This document shows, piece by piece, positions 1 through 12,569 of a DNA stretch of 64,000 bases. Position numbers and translations under genes: made by a program. This stretch comes from Isoperla grammatica (Eukaryota > Arthropoda > Insecta > Plecoptera > Perlodidae). The first letter of the stretch is position 1. Every line of letters starts with the position of its first letter. The notes below the pieces were generated by a model that had not been told where the DNA came from, did no database searches, and saw only the letters and a list, made by a program, of their open reading frames with translations. Where the stretch lies: assembly GCA_945910005.1 (NCBI GenBank), contig OX246741.1, positions 13,282,890 to 13,346,889 of the forward strand. Reading direction: 5' to 3'.

Positions 1-715
1 TTTTCGTTCTAACTTTGTCCTGCCTGGAAGAGCTTCATTATCTGGGACTGACTCCCGTTATTATTAGACTGAATAAGTACGTATAATATTGTGTTATTTT
101 AGGGTCTCTTGTGAGTTCTGTCTGGTAATATGGGTCTACACACTGGCACACTTGACACTGTATCCAGCTCTTGCCCCTCTAAACAAACACTACATGGTAA
201 AGAGTCTTGTTCGATAAACCACAATATAAAAGTCGTTTTTTAATTGGAGATTCAGTGACATTAATTTTGACAGACGTTCACACAAATCGTGGAATTGTTT
301 TTTTTTTAGTAGCAGCCGTGTTGATTCATTTTCTCCTGGATACATTATCTTCTTATTAATTCAAGTCCAACCTCGTCATGGTTGAATACACTAATTGAGT
401 GACTAATGCCATTCTTCTCCGAAGAACAGAATAATGGTAATAGGATTACTCGGGTATAATAAACAACTTGCTGTTTTTTGTTTACCGAATTTTCATGTAA
501 TTAACGTGGTCTTGGAATGAGAGAAGCAGCCGTGATGCGTCACTCTTGAAACATTTGTTTAGTCAGTCTTGATTCGCACTGGCCCGAGGCGCAGTTTTAC
601 CAACCCACGTTTACACCAAGATTAATTACTTAGTGGTACCAACTCAAAACTTTATCGCGTATTGTCAACTTCTCTCTTGAAGATGGTCCAAAACATATCC
701 TTGAAATTGGTCGGT

Positions 716-844
<129 letters not shown>

Positions 845-1004
845 TCTACCACCCCATCCATCCACCCCCTTACAAGTGGAGCATTGATAATAGATTACAC
901 CTATAATTACCAAACGATTTGTAGCAATAAGTTGTTACGTAACTAGTAACCATATAGTTCCACTTTACTTATACAGCGGTGGTAGTTTGTATTGCTTTAC
1001 GTAA

Positions 1005-1170
1005 GTCTCTATTATTGCAACAATGCTAGTCGAGACTGTGAGGGGTGATAGATAAAGATCGAAGAACAATTACATGAAAAACAACGCTAAATACGGGATT
1101 CGAAGTTCAAACCCATACGTTCCAGGTGGCATTGCATAGAACCTGCGTTCCAACCGCATGAGCCACAGAC
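1005..1170 (-). mobile_element. tRNA-derived SINE, family A, degraded copy
   Basis: On the minus strand this shares order and sequence with the better copy at 8978-9140: a tRNA-like head, then a body with the CTTTATCTATC stretch and a shared TCTCTAT end. The B box is disturbed by a small insertion, so this copy is older than the 9 kb one. Confidence 0.55.
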
Positions 1171-1970
1171 GACGGCAACTACAATTAATAAATTGTGTAT
1201 TTGGTTTGTAAGTAAAAAATAACCGATTTCAGGGGGTCAAAATAACATTTTATCACATACATTATCGGTATCTACTCTGTCAAAAGTAGATTTTCAACAC
1301 TTTAAAATCAGTTGTTATGCCTATGCTAAGGACAACGATAACTATATATCAACAGCTAAAGCTTGTGTTGTCAAAAATGATTAATTATTAATTAATTAGT
1401 TTCTTTCTTGCGTTGTGCATGTTTTCTTAATTAGTATTTGAGAAACAAGCAAAGAAAGAAAGAACACGCACCGATTATGTCAACCGAGTTCATTGCGTGG
1501 AAGTGATCTATCTTCCTTTATCTCCTCTTTGATCGTATCCAGCGCTGGTTCGACGCGGCGTACAAACGCTCAACTAACACCTGGAAAAGTTCCCAATTAT
1601 CATCCGTTTCAAGACTCTATCTGGAATCGAATTAATTCAACGGCTTCGTTCATTTGCCAGCCTCTTCTTTCAGTCGTCGGCAGCCGTTTTAATTACTGTA
1701 CGAAAAACGGTCAATGACGAAACGGTCTTTGTTTAGGTATCATTTCGTTCAACTTCTCTATGGCAGAACGGGAGACACCGTATCGTAACGAGGAGGCAGT
1801 GCCACCTTTACGGCTTTACCATGTGCAAGATTTGCCATGGAACAGCCGTTTTTATTCACATTACGAATATGTGATCCGTTTTGCTTTTGATACGTTTTTG
1901 CCTAATGGATTTACCAAGTAACATAACTCAGAAATGGAAAAAATAAACATTAGTGATTTGATTTACTAAG

Positions 1971-2163
1971 GGCTGGGTCCACACAGATTTTTAGGACATA
2001 CGATTTAAGGTTTAACGCGTAGTAGTAAAGTTGGATAATAGGAAACACGTACTGGCGTTCACACAAAGTTTTAGTTTTAAGACGTTGTTTTCATTGTTGT
2101 TTTTAAAACAACGTCTTAAAACCTTATGCATTATGTCTTAAAAATCTGTGTGGACCAGCCTTA
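1971..2163. mobile_element. MITE family 1, copy 1
   Basis: A 193-bp element with terminal inverted repeats beginning GGCTGG(G)TCCACACAG. A second copy at 49859-50053 matches along its whole length with few differences. The interior also folds, through the pair TTTTAAGACGTTGTTTT and AAAACAACGTCTTAAAA. There is no coding capacity, so it is non-autonomous. Flanks are compatible with a TA or TTA target, but the exact duplication is ambiguous. Confidence 0.85.
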
Positions 2164-2292
2164 AGGTCCAGTTTTACAATGTCTCAATAACTACTTATTC
2201 GTCGAATAGCTTGTTTTCTCCATGGCAATCTACGATCAAAACCCTTGAAATCCTCCAAATAGCTTAATTGCTTGTAAGACCAGCCCTAATTG
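2156..2292. mobile_element. Probable degraded MITE abutting MITE 1
   Basis: The ends GGTCCAGTTTTACAAT and TTGTAAGACCAGCCC form an imperfect terminal inverted repeat. The interior AAATAGCTTAATTGCT also occurs in the foldback at 52214-52313. It lies directly against MITE 1, so the boundary is uncertain. Confidence 0.4.
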
Positions 2293-3775
2293 TTATTGCT
2301 AATGCTACATGTCCAAAAATAGGGAATGTCTCTTAGAACTATGAATAGTGATTATTATTGTATCAATCCTACTACTTAATTAAATCCATCAATCAATGGG
2401 GATAGCATTTCAATCCAGTTTGAGTTGAGAACTTGTGGGATTTCTCGGCTAATTCTGAATGTTCTTCTCAATGAATTAGGGGTGAGTCGTAGAAGCGACG
2501 AGCCGACGAGGCGTAGCCTAGTGTGTGGAGTCATAATGACTGTGGACAGTTAAACACAAAAAGGTGGAGGTACAATTAACAATGAATATCACCCCTGCTA
2601 TTTCGTTGCAAATTGTTTTCGCGAACATTCTAACAAATTTCTTTGTTATCATTTTGTGAACAGTGTTACGTTCAAAACTTTTAAACGCGAAAAATTCTGA
2701 AAAATAAACGCTTACAAAATTAAACGTTTTATCCCAGCCCTGCAATGAATACAAACAAACAAAATTGAACTGGGGTTAACACATATTTATATGTTTGGTT
2801 ATCATCAAGCAAACGATTATGGACCATTTACATAGCTTCGTATTTGTATTTAGAAATAGAGGAATGTTATCGTAAACAAGGGGATGACGACAAAGAAAAT
2901 AAGATTTCACGTTTGTTTGAAAATATATCTAACCAGTAAACACAAAATAAAAGCGCTCTAAAAGCTTTATTAACAATATGCTCACGCAAATAAATAACTC
3001 AATTTAAACAAAATGTTATGAGAACCCCACCATGGGACTTGAATTGTTTTCATGTCCTGAGTCCTGACTAGTATTTTACACCCAAAATCTCTCTTTAAAA
3101 AAAAGAGTCCAAACCATTTAGTTGAACATTTTCAAATATACCAATAATAAATAATTGGTAAGTTGTTAAGTAGAATTGAATTCAACAAGAATTAGTTCAT
3201 TCAATCATGTTCTATGATTGGATATCATCTATATATCGATATAGAACGAGGGAAACAAATCGAGTATTATCACTGTACAAAAGCTCATTACAGTTTTTAC
3301 ACTTTATTAAAACACTCTAATCTGTTATCGCAAATTAAAATTACATTAATAACAACTGACCTGTTTTCCTGCCACGCGTGTAGGAGCTGTAGTTCCAGGT
3401 TGTGGAACAGTATTTCGGTGTGTGCATTTTATAGCAGGTAAGGGTTATGTGACAGTTATTTGATAGCTTCAGTGAGTTTCAAGTTATATGAGTTTTTGTT
3501 CGTGTCTTTAGGTTGATGTGACTACGTCTGCAGGATTGAAATATATTAATAATGTAGAAGTATAGTTCGCTATCGTGAAATAATTTCTTCGTAACTAGTA
3601 TAAAATGTTGCAATTGCTTCAAGATAAAGTTAAATACAATGAAAAGGTGCCTAGTAGGTGTAAAGACGAAGCACTCTGCTCTGTCAAAAATCTTACACAA
3701 TTTAATAACCAGCATTGAGTAAAAAACTTTCAAAATTGAATAACACCCAATAAAAAAACAAACTTGAAAATTTAA
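2293..3775. other. Unannotated AT-rich stretch
   Basis: No convincing gene. A short segment at 3381-3436 has an acceptor-like TGTAG, an open frame reading SCSSRLWNSIS and a GTAAGG donor-like end. The RLWNSI motif also resembles the C-terminal tail of some LINE ORFs, so an exon is not claimed. Confidence 0.3.
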
Positions 3776-3895
3776 GTGAAATAAAATAAAATAAAATCAA
3801 ATCAAAGCAAATTAAAATAAATTAAATTAAATAAAATCTGTACAAGTTTGTTTGTTTGTTTCCGTGTCCGAAACACCGTTCTAGACAACTAATTT
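3776..3895 (-). repeat. LINE 3' UTR and AT-rich tandem tail
   Basis: On the minus strand a short untranslated segment follows the LINE stop codon. It is followed by a degenerate tandem tail of ATTTTATTTAATTT and TTTGATTTGATTTTATTTT units. A simple-repeat tail directly after a short 3' UTR is typical of several invertebrate LINE clades, and it marks the 3' terminus of the insertion. Confidence 0.6.
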
Positions 3896-4231
3896 CTAAA
3901 AATCCGCCACTTTTATGGCTTTGTCATTTGCTAAGATTAGATCCTCTATTGTACAAGTCTGCTCTAGATTTGGGCAGACTAGCAGGTGCTGGGGATCCTG
4001 AATCTGTCCGCATTCACATGGTTCGTGATCCTCCAGAAATCCCCATTTCCTCATGTTTTCTTTGCATCTCGACACTCCTGTCCGCAATCTGTTGAGTGAT
4101 TTCCAGGTGATGTATGGAAGTTTAAAACCAGCAGCGAGCTCCTCCGTCAGCGCCATTATTGGACTTGGTATTCGGTTGCTCCAGATCTCAACTCTTCGGT
4201 TCCCCGGGCTTGTTTTTAAAAGGACAAGTAG
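3896..4231 (-). pseudogene. LINE reverse-transcriptase ORF, C-terminal fragment
   Basis: This is the last 111 codons of a non-LTR retrotransposon polyprotein. The frame is open from just after a TGA at 4232-4234 to the stop at 3896. It contains WKSLNRLRTGVSRC, then a zinc-knuckle-like Cys-x-Cys-Gly, His and Cys arrangement (CECG, then HLLVCPN), and ends with a DLILANDKAIKVADF tail. This order is characteristic of the region downstream of the RT domain in Jockey-like and related LINE ORF2 proteins. The palm domain with its catalytic aspartates is absent, so the copy is 5'-truncated and cannot be active. The clade cannot be fixed from this short piece. Confidence 0.85.
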
Positions 4232-5429
4232 TCAAAGTGTACATAATAATATAATGTTTAACTGAATCATAGTTAGTAGTCAACTCTTTCAGCTACTATT
4301 ACATAGCTGATTGTACAATATACAATAGCGCTGTTATATTGCGCTAATGCAATATTTGAGGCTGCAAAGTTTCCAGGCACGGTTAGTCTAGGAACCATGC
4401 AGACACCTATAAATAAAGAGATCGATACAATGGCCACAAGCACTATCTTAAAAGTGTTCACAACTAACCACGACACAGACGTACGGGTTCATTAGCTAAT
4501 TAGAATTACCAAACCGCAGTGTTCAAGAACGCCAAAGTTTAAATCGATACGTTTGTATGGCCGCTTTCTTCGAACGAAAAGCCGAAAGGCAAGTTCTATT
4601 GTAGACTTGGGCCGCGAAAGTCTAGTATATATTCTCAACTATGGAGAGTAGTCAGTAATCATTGATGAACCCTTCTCCTTCCTCACCATCACCTTTATTC
4701 AATCATAAGTTATCCAATCACAATTTCGATAAATAAAACGTCTGTGTATAAACGCGACAGCTCAGTCCTACCCAACACCAAAACTTTTAATTTCTTACTT
4801 TTCAATAAGTTAAAAAAAATATATATATATAAATTAAATTTGAACTAAATTTTTTTTTAAATTATTGTTTTATTTAATTAGTAAATAATTAGAAGGTACA
4901 ATCTCACTTCTTCTTACACACGCTCATGCACACTAATGTCGCTTCTAAAAATACCTCACCCCTAATTTCAACATCTAATCTTTTAAGACGAGCTGCCCCT
5001 CAAGTAAATAAAACAGGATTTACTTTCCCCCATATCTTCCAACCAAGTTCAAAGTACTACGCACGCGCGCACGCACGCATGACGTATGTGTTGACACGTG
5101 TGTGTGCAAACTACACACGTGTCCGTTTCGCCATAGCGTATGTATAGGCTCTCTGAGAATCCGGTTGTGCAGAGGAGAAGGGGAAGGGGGGGGGGGAGGG
5201 AGAGGGGAGGGGGGGCTTAAGCCTTTAGAAGGTTTGAGCTCCGGCCCCGCAAGGTTACGTCACACTGAAACGCATGAATATTTCAATGTGAATAGAACGA
5301 ACCAAGGTACGGATCGTCTCTTAGTGAATGGGCCGTTTCAAGAAAACAGCTATACTCGACAAGGAAGTCCTTCGACTTGCTATACTACAAACGCTGAATT
5401 GCTGGAATGTAAAGAAGAGAGAAAGAGAG

Positions 5430-5430
<1 letters not shown>
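4232..5430. other. Unannotated AT-rich stretch with G-rich patch
   Basis: No convincing gene. It contains AT-rich low complexity near 4815-4880, alternating CACGCGCGCACG near 5060, and a G-rich purine tract at 5168-5215. Confidence 0.4.

Positions 5431-5431
<1 letters not shown>

Positions 5432-5465
<34 letters not shown>
5432..5465. repeat. (GA)n microsatellite
   Basis: About 17 uninterrupted GA units immediately beside the LINE-like tail at 5466. A second GA-rich patch lies at 5785-5835. Confidence 0.95.
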
Positions 5466-5470
<5 letters not shown>

Positions 5471-5700
5471 ATTTGATTTGATTAGATTTGTGTTTTATTT
5501 TATCTGGCAAGATTAAGGCCATGTGGCCTTACATCTAACCAGACATAACACATAGTATAGGAACTTAACTTTACATTATATAGAATAAAATATATATAAG
5601 TATGAAATGCATTTGTGCATAAAAATTCTAAATGTTAACTTAACTTAAAGTTAAAACTAATATACAATGGAGCGACTAGATAAAATTAAAAAAAAAAAAA
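5466..5700 (-). mobile_element. LINE-like retroposon 3' end
   Basis: Read on the minus strand, the sequence runs through GTAAGGCCACATGGCCTTAA, then TTGCCAGATAAAATAAA, and ends in repeated AAATC units against the (GA)n tract. A GGCC-palindrome followed by an AATAAA-like signal and a short tandem tail is a common 3' end of invertebrate LINEs. No ORF is preserved. Confidence 0.55.
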
Positions 5701-5835
5701 AATTAAAATTAAACCAACCTAGAAAGTTGAAAAAATTGAGACAAAGGAAACAAAAAAAATTTGTAGGACTCCTTTAACAGTGAAAAAAGAAAGAGAGAGA
5801 GAGAGAGAAAGAGAAAAGAAGAGAGAAGAAGAGAG

Positions 5836-8000
5836 GGACAATGGCGGGGAATGTTACGAGCTCAGTTGATAGACCGACGTACCTGAACATGTATCAGAAT
5901 GGGCGGGCGTAACGCGCGGCAAACTCGGAAGCTAGAATTACATTCAACCGCGGGACTGCGCTAACATGCTCTTAGGTAACGAGCGAAATAAATTATATGC
6001 CTTTTAGATACATTTTTTGTTTTTCTATTGCATGTCATTATTTCTAGTGCGGTATTCGCGCATCCAATTACTGTACATGAGTTTGGATGAGAAAATTAGT
6101 AACATTATGAATGTTCGCTGCACCTGGTTTGGATGCTAAATGTAAGGGTTTGATCTGGATCAAATTGATGCTCACCAAAGTGTTGTATCACGTTGCGGTT
6201 TGGACCAATAACTTAAGTTATAAAGTATCTATGGCTCAATCTGGGTACAAATCTTTGGCCTAATATATATATCATAAAACAAAAATTACATCCGTCACAC
6301 TAGGACTATAAAGTGTGTATTACTACATCATTGTACACAACAAAATGTATGGACATTTTCAAGAACCCGGACTTTTATGGAGAAAGTAAATATAATGCTA
6401 TAAAGTACAAATGATGCTATAGGGCCTATTAAAAAAAATTTAAATGCTAAATATTCAAATTAAAATTATTATGTATACACGAATAATAATCACATACATA
6501 CACTACCACTCTAAGCTCTAGAGTATATTAGTGTTTAGTGCTAACAACTACATTTTTTATTAATCACTGATTAATTGGTTCATTTGTTTGTTGACCCAGA
6601 CGACATAATAACTTTTACTAACGAACAAAAAACCGAGGGTTAAACTTAATTAAAATGTAAAAGGTATAGAATACCAACCCACATAGAAATATTGGACTAA
6701 AATGTCAAACTCAATTCCAATCTCATCACGAACTTTGATGGGACTTTTTATTCAGTACAAAATATCAAATGTTGACTAATTCACAGAGAGAAACCGAATT
6801 GCTATTTAGAGGCGGATTGCCTTTGGGAACAACCTCACTAGACTATAGAACACAATGAAATGTTGCACAATATGGCACAGCACGAACAACCACGGGGATT
6901 TGTCAAAACCACGTGACACTATGTTGAACAAGTCTATTGTTGGATGTTGTTGGATTATTTTTTTATTGTATTGTTGAAAAATAGGTTAATAAAAACTGAC
7001 AATAGGTTGATTCATTTGTGTGCATCGGTCCCTAGGCTAATTACACGTTCATTTACATTTGTTTAAAATATAATTCATGTCTCTCGGTGTAGTAAAAAAT
7101 GTGTTCTTACAAACACCAGTAATTGTTCCTAGGGTTGGGACGAACCTTCTATCACTTATTTTAATCACGTTCTATTAAACGGTTACCATTTTATTTTTAT
7201 ATTCGCACAGCTCTACTTACGATATTATGTTTACCTGTAACAAGTTTATTTCCTTTCAATAACATGTAACAGGAATAATTTCCTTCCATTCTTTGACAAA
7301 ACTAAACCAGTACACTTCGTGACCTGCAAGTAATGCGACCCCTACGACTGCCAACAGAATATAATTACAGCAGACTTTGTACATATAGACAATAGACGTC
7401 GCTAGACAATATGTACATCACTCGAATTCCGTCTAGTTGTTCAATCCCATCAGAATGTACTCGTGCAATGCTAATTATGTCATACCTACCGTGACAGCCG
7501 TGACAGCTTTTATTGTAATACCACTGTCCACTTCTGAATTCAACACACGTGTGATTTGTAACATTGTGGAAATGATCTGACTTTGGAATTTGCGCCAGAA
7601 GTACGTTTTTCAGTGTTTTTTTTTGTGTGGGGGGGGGGGGGGGGGGAGGGGGGTGGAGAGAGACCTTCTTTTGTCTTTTTACTGCAGTTAACCTCTTGTG
7701 AGCTCGCTACATGAATATGGGTTTGTAACAGGCGAAGACTTTATCTGTCGTTAGTGTCCAAAAAATGACTTTTCTTTCAGATGATATACATGATTAAAAT
7801 TCCCATATTACCCCCTTACCGTTGCCCCCTTTACTTGAGTTCAGCAGGGAGGCCAGGACCCCCTCCCCCCTTGAAGATTCCGACGCCACTACCACTAGGG
7901 GATTTACACAGGGGATGAATCACACACAAATTTACACATTTCTTATTCTTACACAGCCACTCCCTAGCGTTCAGCTTATACTCTCCACAGAATGGCTATA
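5836..8000. other. Unannotated AT-rich stretch
   Basis: No gene supported. The notable items are an 18-bp poly(G) run at 7629-7646, and a possible donor-like site (GTGAGC, minus strand, near 6176) after a short open stretch that lacks a good acceptor. Confidence 0.4.
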
Positions 8001-8158
8001 GGCAACCCAAGACTACCTTACACATGCTTTCGTCACATCCGGGGTATTCCTAGTCAATCAGCGATCGTTATTTGCGTTGGCTTCTCTCGGGCGGTTCGCT
8101 GATTGGCTAGAAATACCCCGGATGTGACGAAAGCATGTGTAAGGAAGTCTTGGTTGCC
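8001..8158. mobile_element. Palindromic foldback MITE
   Basis: The arms at about 8001-8065 and 8095-8158 are near-perfect inverted copies, from GGCAACC on the left to GGTTGCC on the right. They share TTACACATGCTTTCGTCACA and GGGGTATT segments around a 30-bp loop. It has no coding capacity. It sits directly against the stop codon of the 53-codon minus-strand ORF at 8159-8320. Confidence 0.9.
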
Positions 8159-8320
8159 TTATTTCCACGTCACCGCGAAAACCCCAGTCTTGCAAATATA
8201 TCTCCCGTCCAGCCAAATGACGCAACAAAGACGTTTCCTTTCCGTGTAGTCCCCGTCTGCAACCCACCCCCCGTCGTAGTATTGTGACAGTCGCTCGACC
8301 ACCTCTGTCGCGTTCTCCAT
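8159..8320 (-). CDS. Short ORF of 53 codons, possible truncated first exon
   Basis: The frame starts at an ATG in the context CAACAACTATGG, which is a good eukaryotic start context, and ends at TAA on the edge of the foldback MITE at 8001-8158. The protein begins MENATEVVERLSQYYDGG and ends GVFAVTWK. It contains Trp, Cys and Tyr in a balanced composition unlike the AT-driven chance ORFs nearby, and its codons are GC-rich. I do not recognise a family. The stop lies where the MITE begins, so the natural frame may once have continued and been cut by the insertion. Alternatives are a genuine small protein, a decayed exon, or chance in a GC-rich patch. Confidence 0.4.
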   Translation of the reverse strand: MENATEVVERLSQYYDGGWVADGDYTERKRLCCVIWLDGRYICKTGVFAVTWK

Positions 8321-8420
8321 AGTTGTTGTTTTTCTCTCACACGCGCGCTCGCTCCGTTTCCCTGTGGTGTGGTCCGTCTCTTGTTTTACTTTCTTGTGTG
8401 GATTATCCGTCCGCCATTAC
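8321..8420 (-). promoter_or_regulatory. Possible 5' UTR or promoter of the 53-codon ORF
   Basis: A GC-richer patch with CpG-containing GAGCGAGCGCGCGTG just upstream of the ATG on the minus strand. No TATA box at a standard distance was identified. The call rests only on position and composition. Confidence 0.2.
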
Positions 8421-8621
8421 TCAGTTCCAATGATCGTGTGGTCGTTGCCACTTGGGCTGAATTTAAAGCGTGGACCGACAGTGGCGGAGACACGGGGCTA
8501 TTGGGAACTAGTCTGGGGAGGGTGTATTCACATAAATAATGCGTGTAGCGGCCATACTGGGTGTTTTAACTCCATGTTTGTTTATTTTCAAACGAAAAGG
8601 CAATTCATAGTTGCAACACCG

Positions 8622-8870
8622 ATAGAGATGGCTCAGTGGCAGCACACGAGGCTTTTATTTGGGAGGTCGCTGGTTCGATAACAGCTTCTGGCAATCCTGA
8701 CTGAAGCGTTTTTCTGAGGCTTTTCTCAGCCACGAAGCGAATGCTGAAATTGAGTCATAATAAACAGCCCTTGGAAACTCCTACCCAAACATTCTAAATA
8801 CCACAATACCTAGTTTGTAACCCGCAGACGGGTATGAATTGCCCCTGGGTAGGTTTCCTACGAAAAGTTA
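8622..8870 (+). mobile_element. tRNA-derived SINE, family B, copy 1
   Basis: Begins with the tRNA-like A-box region GATGGCTCAGTGG and the B-box-like GCTGGTTCGATAAC. A shared body follows with TCCTGACTGAAG, TTTTCTCAGCC and GCGAATGCTGA, and it ends near GGTTTCCTACG. The same order occurs at 23674, 36171(-) and 47325(-). Confidence 0.8.
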
Positions 8871-8977
8871 CTATTAGTGTTGTAATGTTTCGGATTACGT
8901 TTGGTTGAATTTAAAATATTTGCCAGCATTTGTTCGCTATTTATTACTGAACGTCTAGACGACTCTTGTTGCTTGAC

Positions 8978-9140
8978 ATCTCTATAATAATTGCAATCAT
9001 GCTATTCGAAACGATAACGGGTGATAGATAAAGATGGAGGACAGTTACAAAAACCTCATGCGGGATTCGAACCCACGACTCCAGGTGCCGTATAATGAGG
9101 ATGTGCGCTCCAACCGTATGGGCCACTGCGGACGGTACTG
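8978..9140 (-). mobile_element. tRNA-derived SINE, family A, best copy
   Basis: The minus strand reads a tRNA-like head with A box TGGCCCATACGG and a perfect B box GGTTCGAATCC, spaced as in tRNA genes, followed by a non-tRNA body. This is a Pol III type retroposon rather than a functional tRNA, because no acceptor stem closes. Confidence 0.8.
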
Positions 9141-9221
9141 CCCTATAATAGGCACGTCTACACAGTCAAGCAGAGCCGCGCAGAATGCTCGCGAGCGCAT
9201 TATATAGTCCCATCAAATTAA

Positions 9222-9345
9222 CTTGCAAGGTGTTGTCGTCACGGAATATGTAACTAATAGGGTAGTGAAGCTTGTGACAACTACCAACTTAAATCTAGTT
9301 GCATCTCGTTCTCATGCCTCAGATATTGTAGTGATAATATCACCC
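9222..9345 (+). repeat. Dispersed repeat C, copy 1
   Basis: The same sequence, inverted, is found at 62098-62232. Both contain CTTGCAAGGT, then CCAACYTAAATCTAGTTGCA and a GTATT-type end. The element type is unknown; it may be a SINE or LINE fragment. Confidence 0.6.
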
Positions 9346-11590
9346 GGATGTTGGCAGACGTGGTGGGGTCGCATTCCATTCACGGTTGGTGCAGTCAATG
9401 CAGTGGACAATAACCGCGCAGGTATCGGGAAAGCGGGCGGTAAATACTGTTGTAATACCGTGTGGAGCGACAGTCTCTTCTCAGAATTTTAGTGGACACC
9501 TTGCTTCTTACGGCGTGGCCAGTATATAAGTTTGTCAGTGTGGACGGCGAACCGCGCTCACCCAAATACTCGCGAGTATTATTTGTGAACGTTTTCCACT
9601 CTGAGTCGTCGGTACATCAAAGAAGATCGCAGGTATGCGGCGCTTGGTGTGGCATGACGAACAGTTGACAACAATATGTAACACTCCCAATTTAATATAT
9701 TATCTAAACAGATGATAAATGATAAGAGTATAACTAGTTACATCGCAACATGCATTTCTCGCTTCCCCCGACAACAAAACACTACAAAACGTCAACACAG
9801 TTGAAAATAACTCAGTGTCACGTTGACAAACAAAATTGTACCTGATAAGAACACAAAAGGTGAACATGCGGAAACGTGGAGAAAGCATCTCAATGTAATG
9901 TTACGTTGAAACATTCTTTAAGACGACGAGAATGCTATGTCATGACAATTTTACGGATGTCATTTTCTTATGGTGCATTTTCCGGGTGAGCTCAGTTTCC
10001 TGTTTCCTATTGAGATATTTTTACTTTACAATACACGCTCGTTTAAACTTGTGTCTACGGAAACCCACAACTATACATGACAGCTTAACAACCATTATCA
10101 GTGGATCTAGAGCACTTTACTTTATAGTTGTGTAGTGAATTACGAGGAGTCGTATGTTATGCCAAGATTCTGTGGGTGTATTTCCGAGGTACCTAAATCC
10201 TATAGTTACATTAAACATGACTCAAGTCTCAAACTAAACAGTTCACAGTCTACAAAGTCGGTGTTATCGATGCGTGGATTTGATTGAATTATTTTCACAT
10301 ATCATTACATCGCATGGAGTGCTTACACAATTATTTCCTTCCAGTTACACTTTAAACTTCAATAATTCCTTAGTGTTTACAAGATGGTGTTAAACTCGGT
10401 GCATGATTGTATTAATTATTTACTTTGATAACCACGACCACTATTGAAAAGTGTAGGGAAAATAAAATTAAAACAACATTTCTGTCATTCTTTTTGTTTT
10501 GTATTATTTATTTATGTATTTTACCCACTCAAAGGTAAAAATGTCAAACATTTGTTAACGAAAACACATAAGCCGACAACGTCGCAATTTTTTAAAAATA
10601 GTTGCTAGTTAATGATTTACCTGTATTAACAATGAACAAAACAATATATTGAGTAGAAACATGATAGCCCAGTTCACAATTCAGAAGCGAATATCTTTGC
10701 GTCCAAAAATACCCCCTACGCTACGCCACTGCTCGTTATGGCAGCACGACAGTGCGGGGGCGGCGGACATATTTGGAACTATTGCAGAGCGAGCACGAAT
10801 TTTATGGAAGACTTTAAAAATACATTTTACTACAGTAGGACCATAACGCACGCAGTTAGTTACGATTGAAATCCTTATTTTATGGCTCAGTTGATATCCA
10901 AGAACCTAGTCTAACTAACATTATATGATATCAAGAAACTTATTCGATTTGCAGTTCAATTTTTTAAACCTATTTGCCCCCGCTCGAATATGGACCAAGA
11001 GTTGAGGAGAAACATTTAGCTTCCGTTACTTAGCATAATACCAGATAGTTGAGTGAGGCAGTTTTAGTAAGATACTAAGTTTCGTGCGATCGTTGACTCC
11101 ATAATGAGCTCTGTACCATAGGTCCAAAATAAGCGTCCCAGCTGGCAACATTTTAGAAAAGCAAAAACAGGAGTTCAAAAGAATAGAAACACTCAACTCA
11201 AAACAAAACAAAGACTTATCATTGAGTACGTACATTGATACGATTCATAATTATACGGGGTTTTCAAATACAAATACAAAACAAAACTATTTGCAGTTAT
11301 GCAGTCTAATGTTTGATTGACATGTGTCAGCAATCACAAAAATATAGGATATCACAATTAAATAGAGGTATCTTTCTGTTGGTCCCACTAGCTCAAGTGG
11401 TAAGAAGAAGAAGGTACCCCTAAGATTTGGTTTCAATCCCAAATCGATGCAAACTTTTTTGTACAATTGCTATATCCACATAAATTATTTATATTAAAAC
11501 AAATTAGACTTCCGTGGCCCGGTTTCATGGAAATTTTAAAATTAAATTTTATTTTATTTTATAAACATACTACATTTATGTATATTTTAG
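9346..11590. other. Unannotated stretch
   Basis: No supported gene. A hAT-like terminal motif, CAGTGGCGTAG, lies on the minus strand at 10721-10731. A 12-bp segment at 11591-11602 sits between TATATTTTAG and GTGAGTACG, which looks like a microexon, but nothing else supports it. Confidence 0.35.
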
Positions 11591-11602
11591 GATTGGAATA
11601 AG

Positions 11603-12272
11603 GTGAGTACGTGCAAGTCTCCTTACAGCCATCATGCAGAAATTACTCCAAGAAACTATTCGGAGTATCCACGTCCCTCCAAATCTTACCTCACGAAAGA
11701 GGAAAAGGTTTGCCATATATACTCCATCCACATAATCATAAATCAACCGTCAAGAAACCAACTACTCCACGCAACGACAATAACAAAATCGACCAAAATA
11801 CTGAAACCATTACGGCCAAACTCCTATTAAACTCCATCGATTAATGTTCTCCGAACCCATCCGCGATATCATACACACTCACTATCGTAAACAACATCCC
11901 GCATTGGCCATAACATCATTCAGCCACGCACATCTTTCTAGTCCAGTTCGGAGGAGCACCTCCATCAAATCCCGCTTCGAGCCCCGTTTAAAGGACGAAA
12001 GAATGAATGAACGAAACAAGCCTGGTTGCCGCCGTCGTCGTAGAAGAAGATATTTCCGCCCCCCCCCCCCCCCCCACGCCATCCCGGGACAGTATTTCAC
12101 CCTCTTGGCAGGAAGACGCCGTGCAACCACCGACCGAGTGCGCAATTCCTCCGGGACAGTCCGCGGGACAGTAGAAGGGACAGCGATCTGTCTCTACGTC
12201 GTCACAGAGCTGGAATACTTCGGGGACTACACCGGTATAGAGATAATTGGCTGTTCGTATTTTATGCGGTAA
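11603..12272 (+). other. Two unrecognised ORFs, coding status doubtful
   Basis: Open frames at 11611-11844 (77 codons) and 11844-12272 (142 codons, basic, with an Arg run and a Pro run encoded by a poly(C) tract at 12059-12075). Neither has a recognisable domain, and the second crosses a 17-bp homopolymer that is probably unstable. They are more likely chance frames in a locally GC-rich patch than genes. Confidence 0.15.
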
Positions 12273-12569
12273 AATGTGAGTTCTTGTCATGAGTGTACGT
12301 GTATTCATATCCATTTAGGACACGATAAAAAAAGATACGGCGAGGTCTGGCTGCGTTTTGAGACTCTTATTTGGGGGTTTAAAATGGTCGATTCCATGGA
12401 GAGAGAACATTATTCAACGTTTGCACTGCACCCTATCTGGATTTTCTCGTTATCTGGTTCCACGAAAGTCTCCCATTGTCATTAAAAATAAACTACCAGG
12501 CGTAATGGTTGTTTACTCAAAACTGGTTATACGAACTTCTGCCAGTTGAGTGGGTAGGGATTTTAGTTT

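Noticed and set aside
3381..3436. 54-bp exon with acceptor and GTAAGG donor
   Set aside because: Short, and the RLWNSI motif could equally be a LINE remnant.
9060..9130. tRNA gene on the minus strand
   Set aside because: A and B boxes are present but no acceptor stem closes and a repeat body follows, so it is a SINE.
11591..11602. 12-bp microexon between TTTTAG and GTGAGT
   Set aside because: No supporting exon, frame or conservation; such pairs occur by chance in AT-rich sequence.
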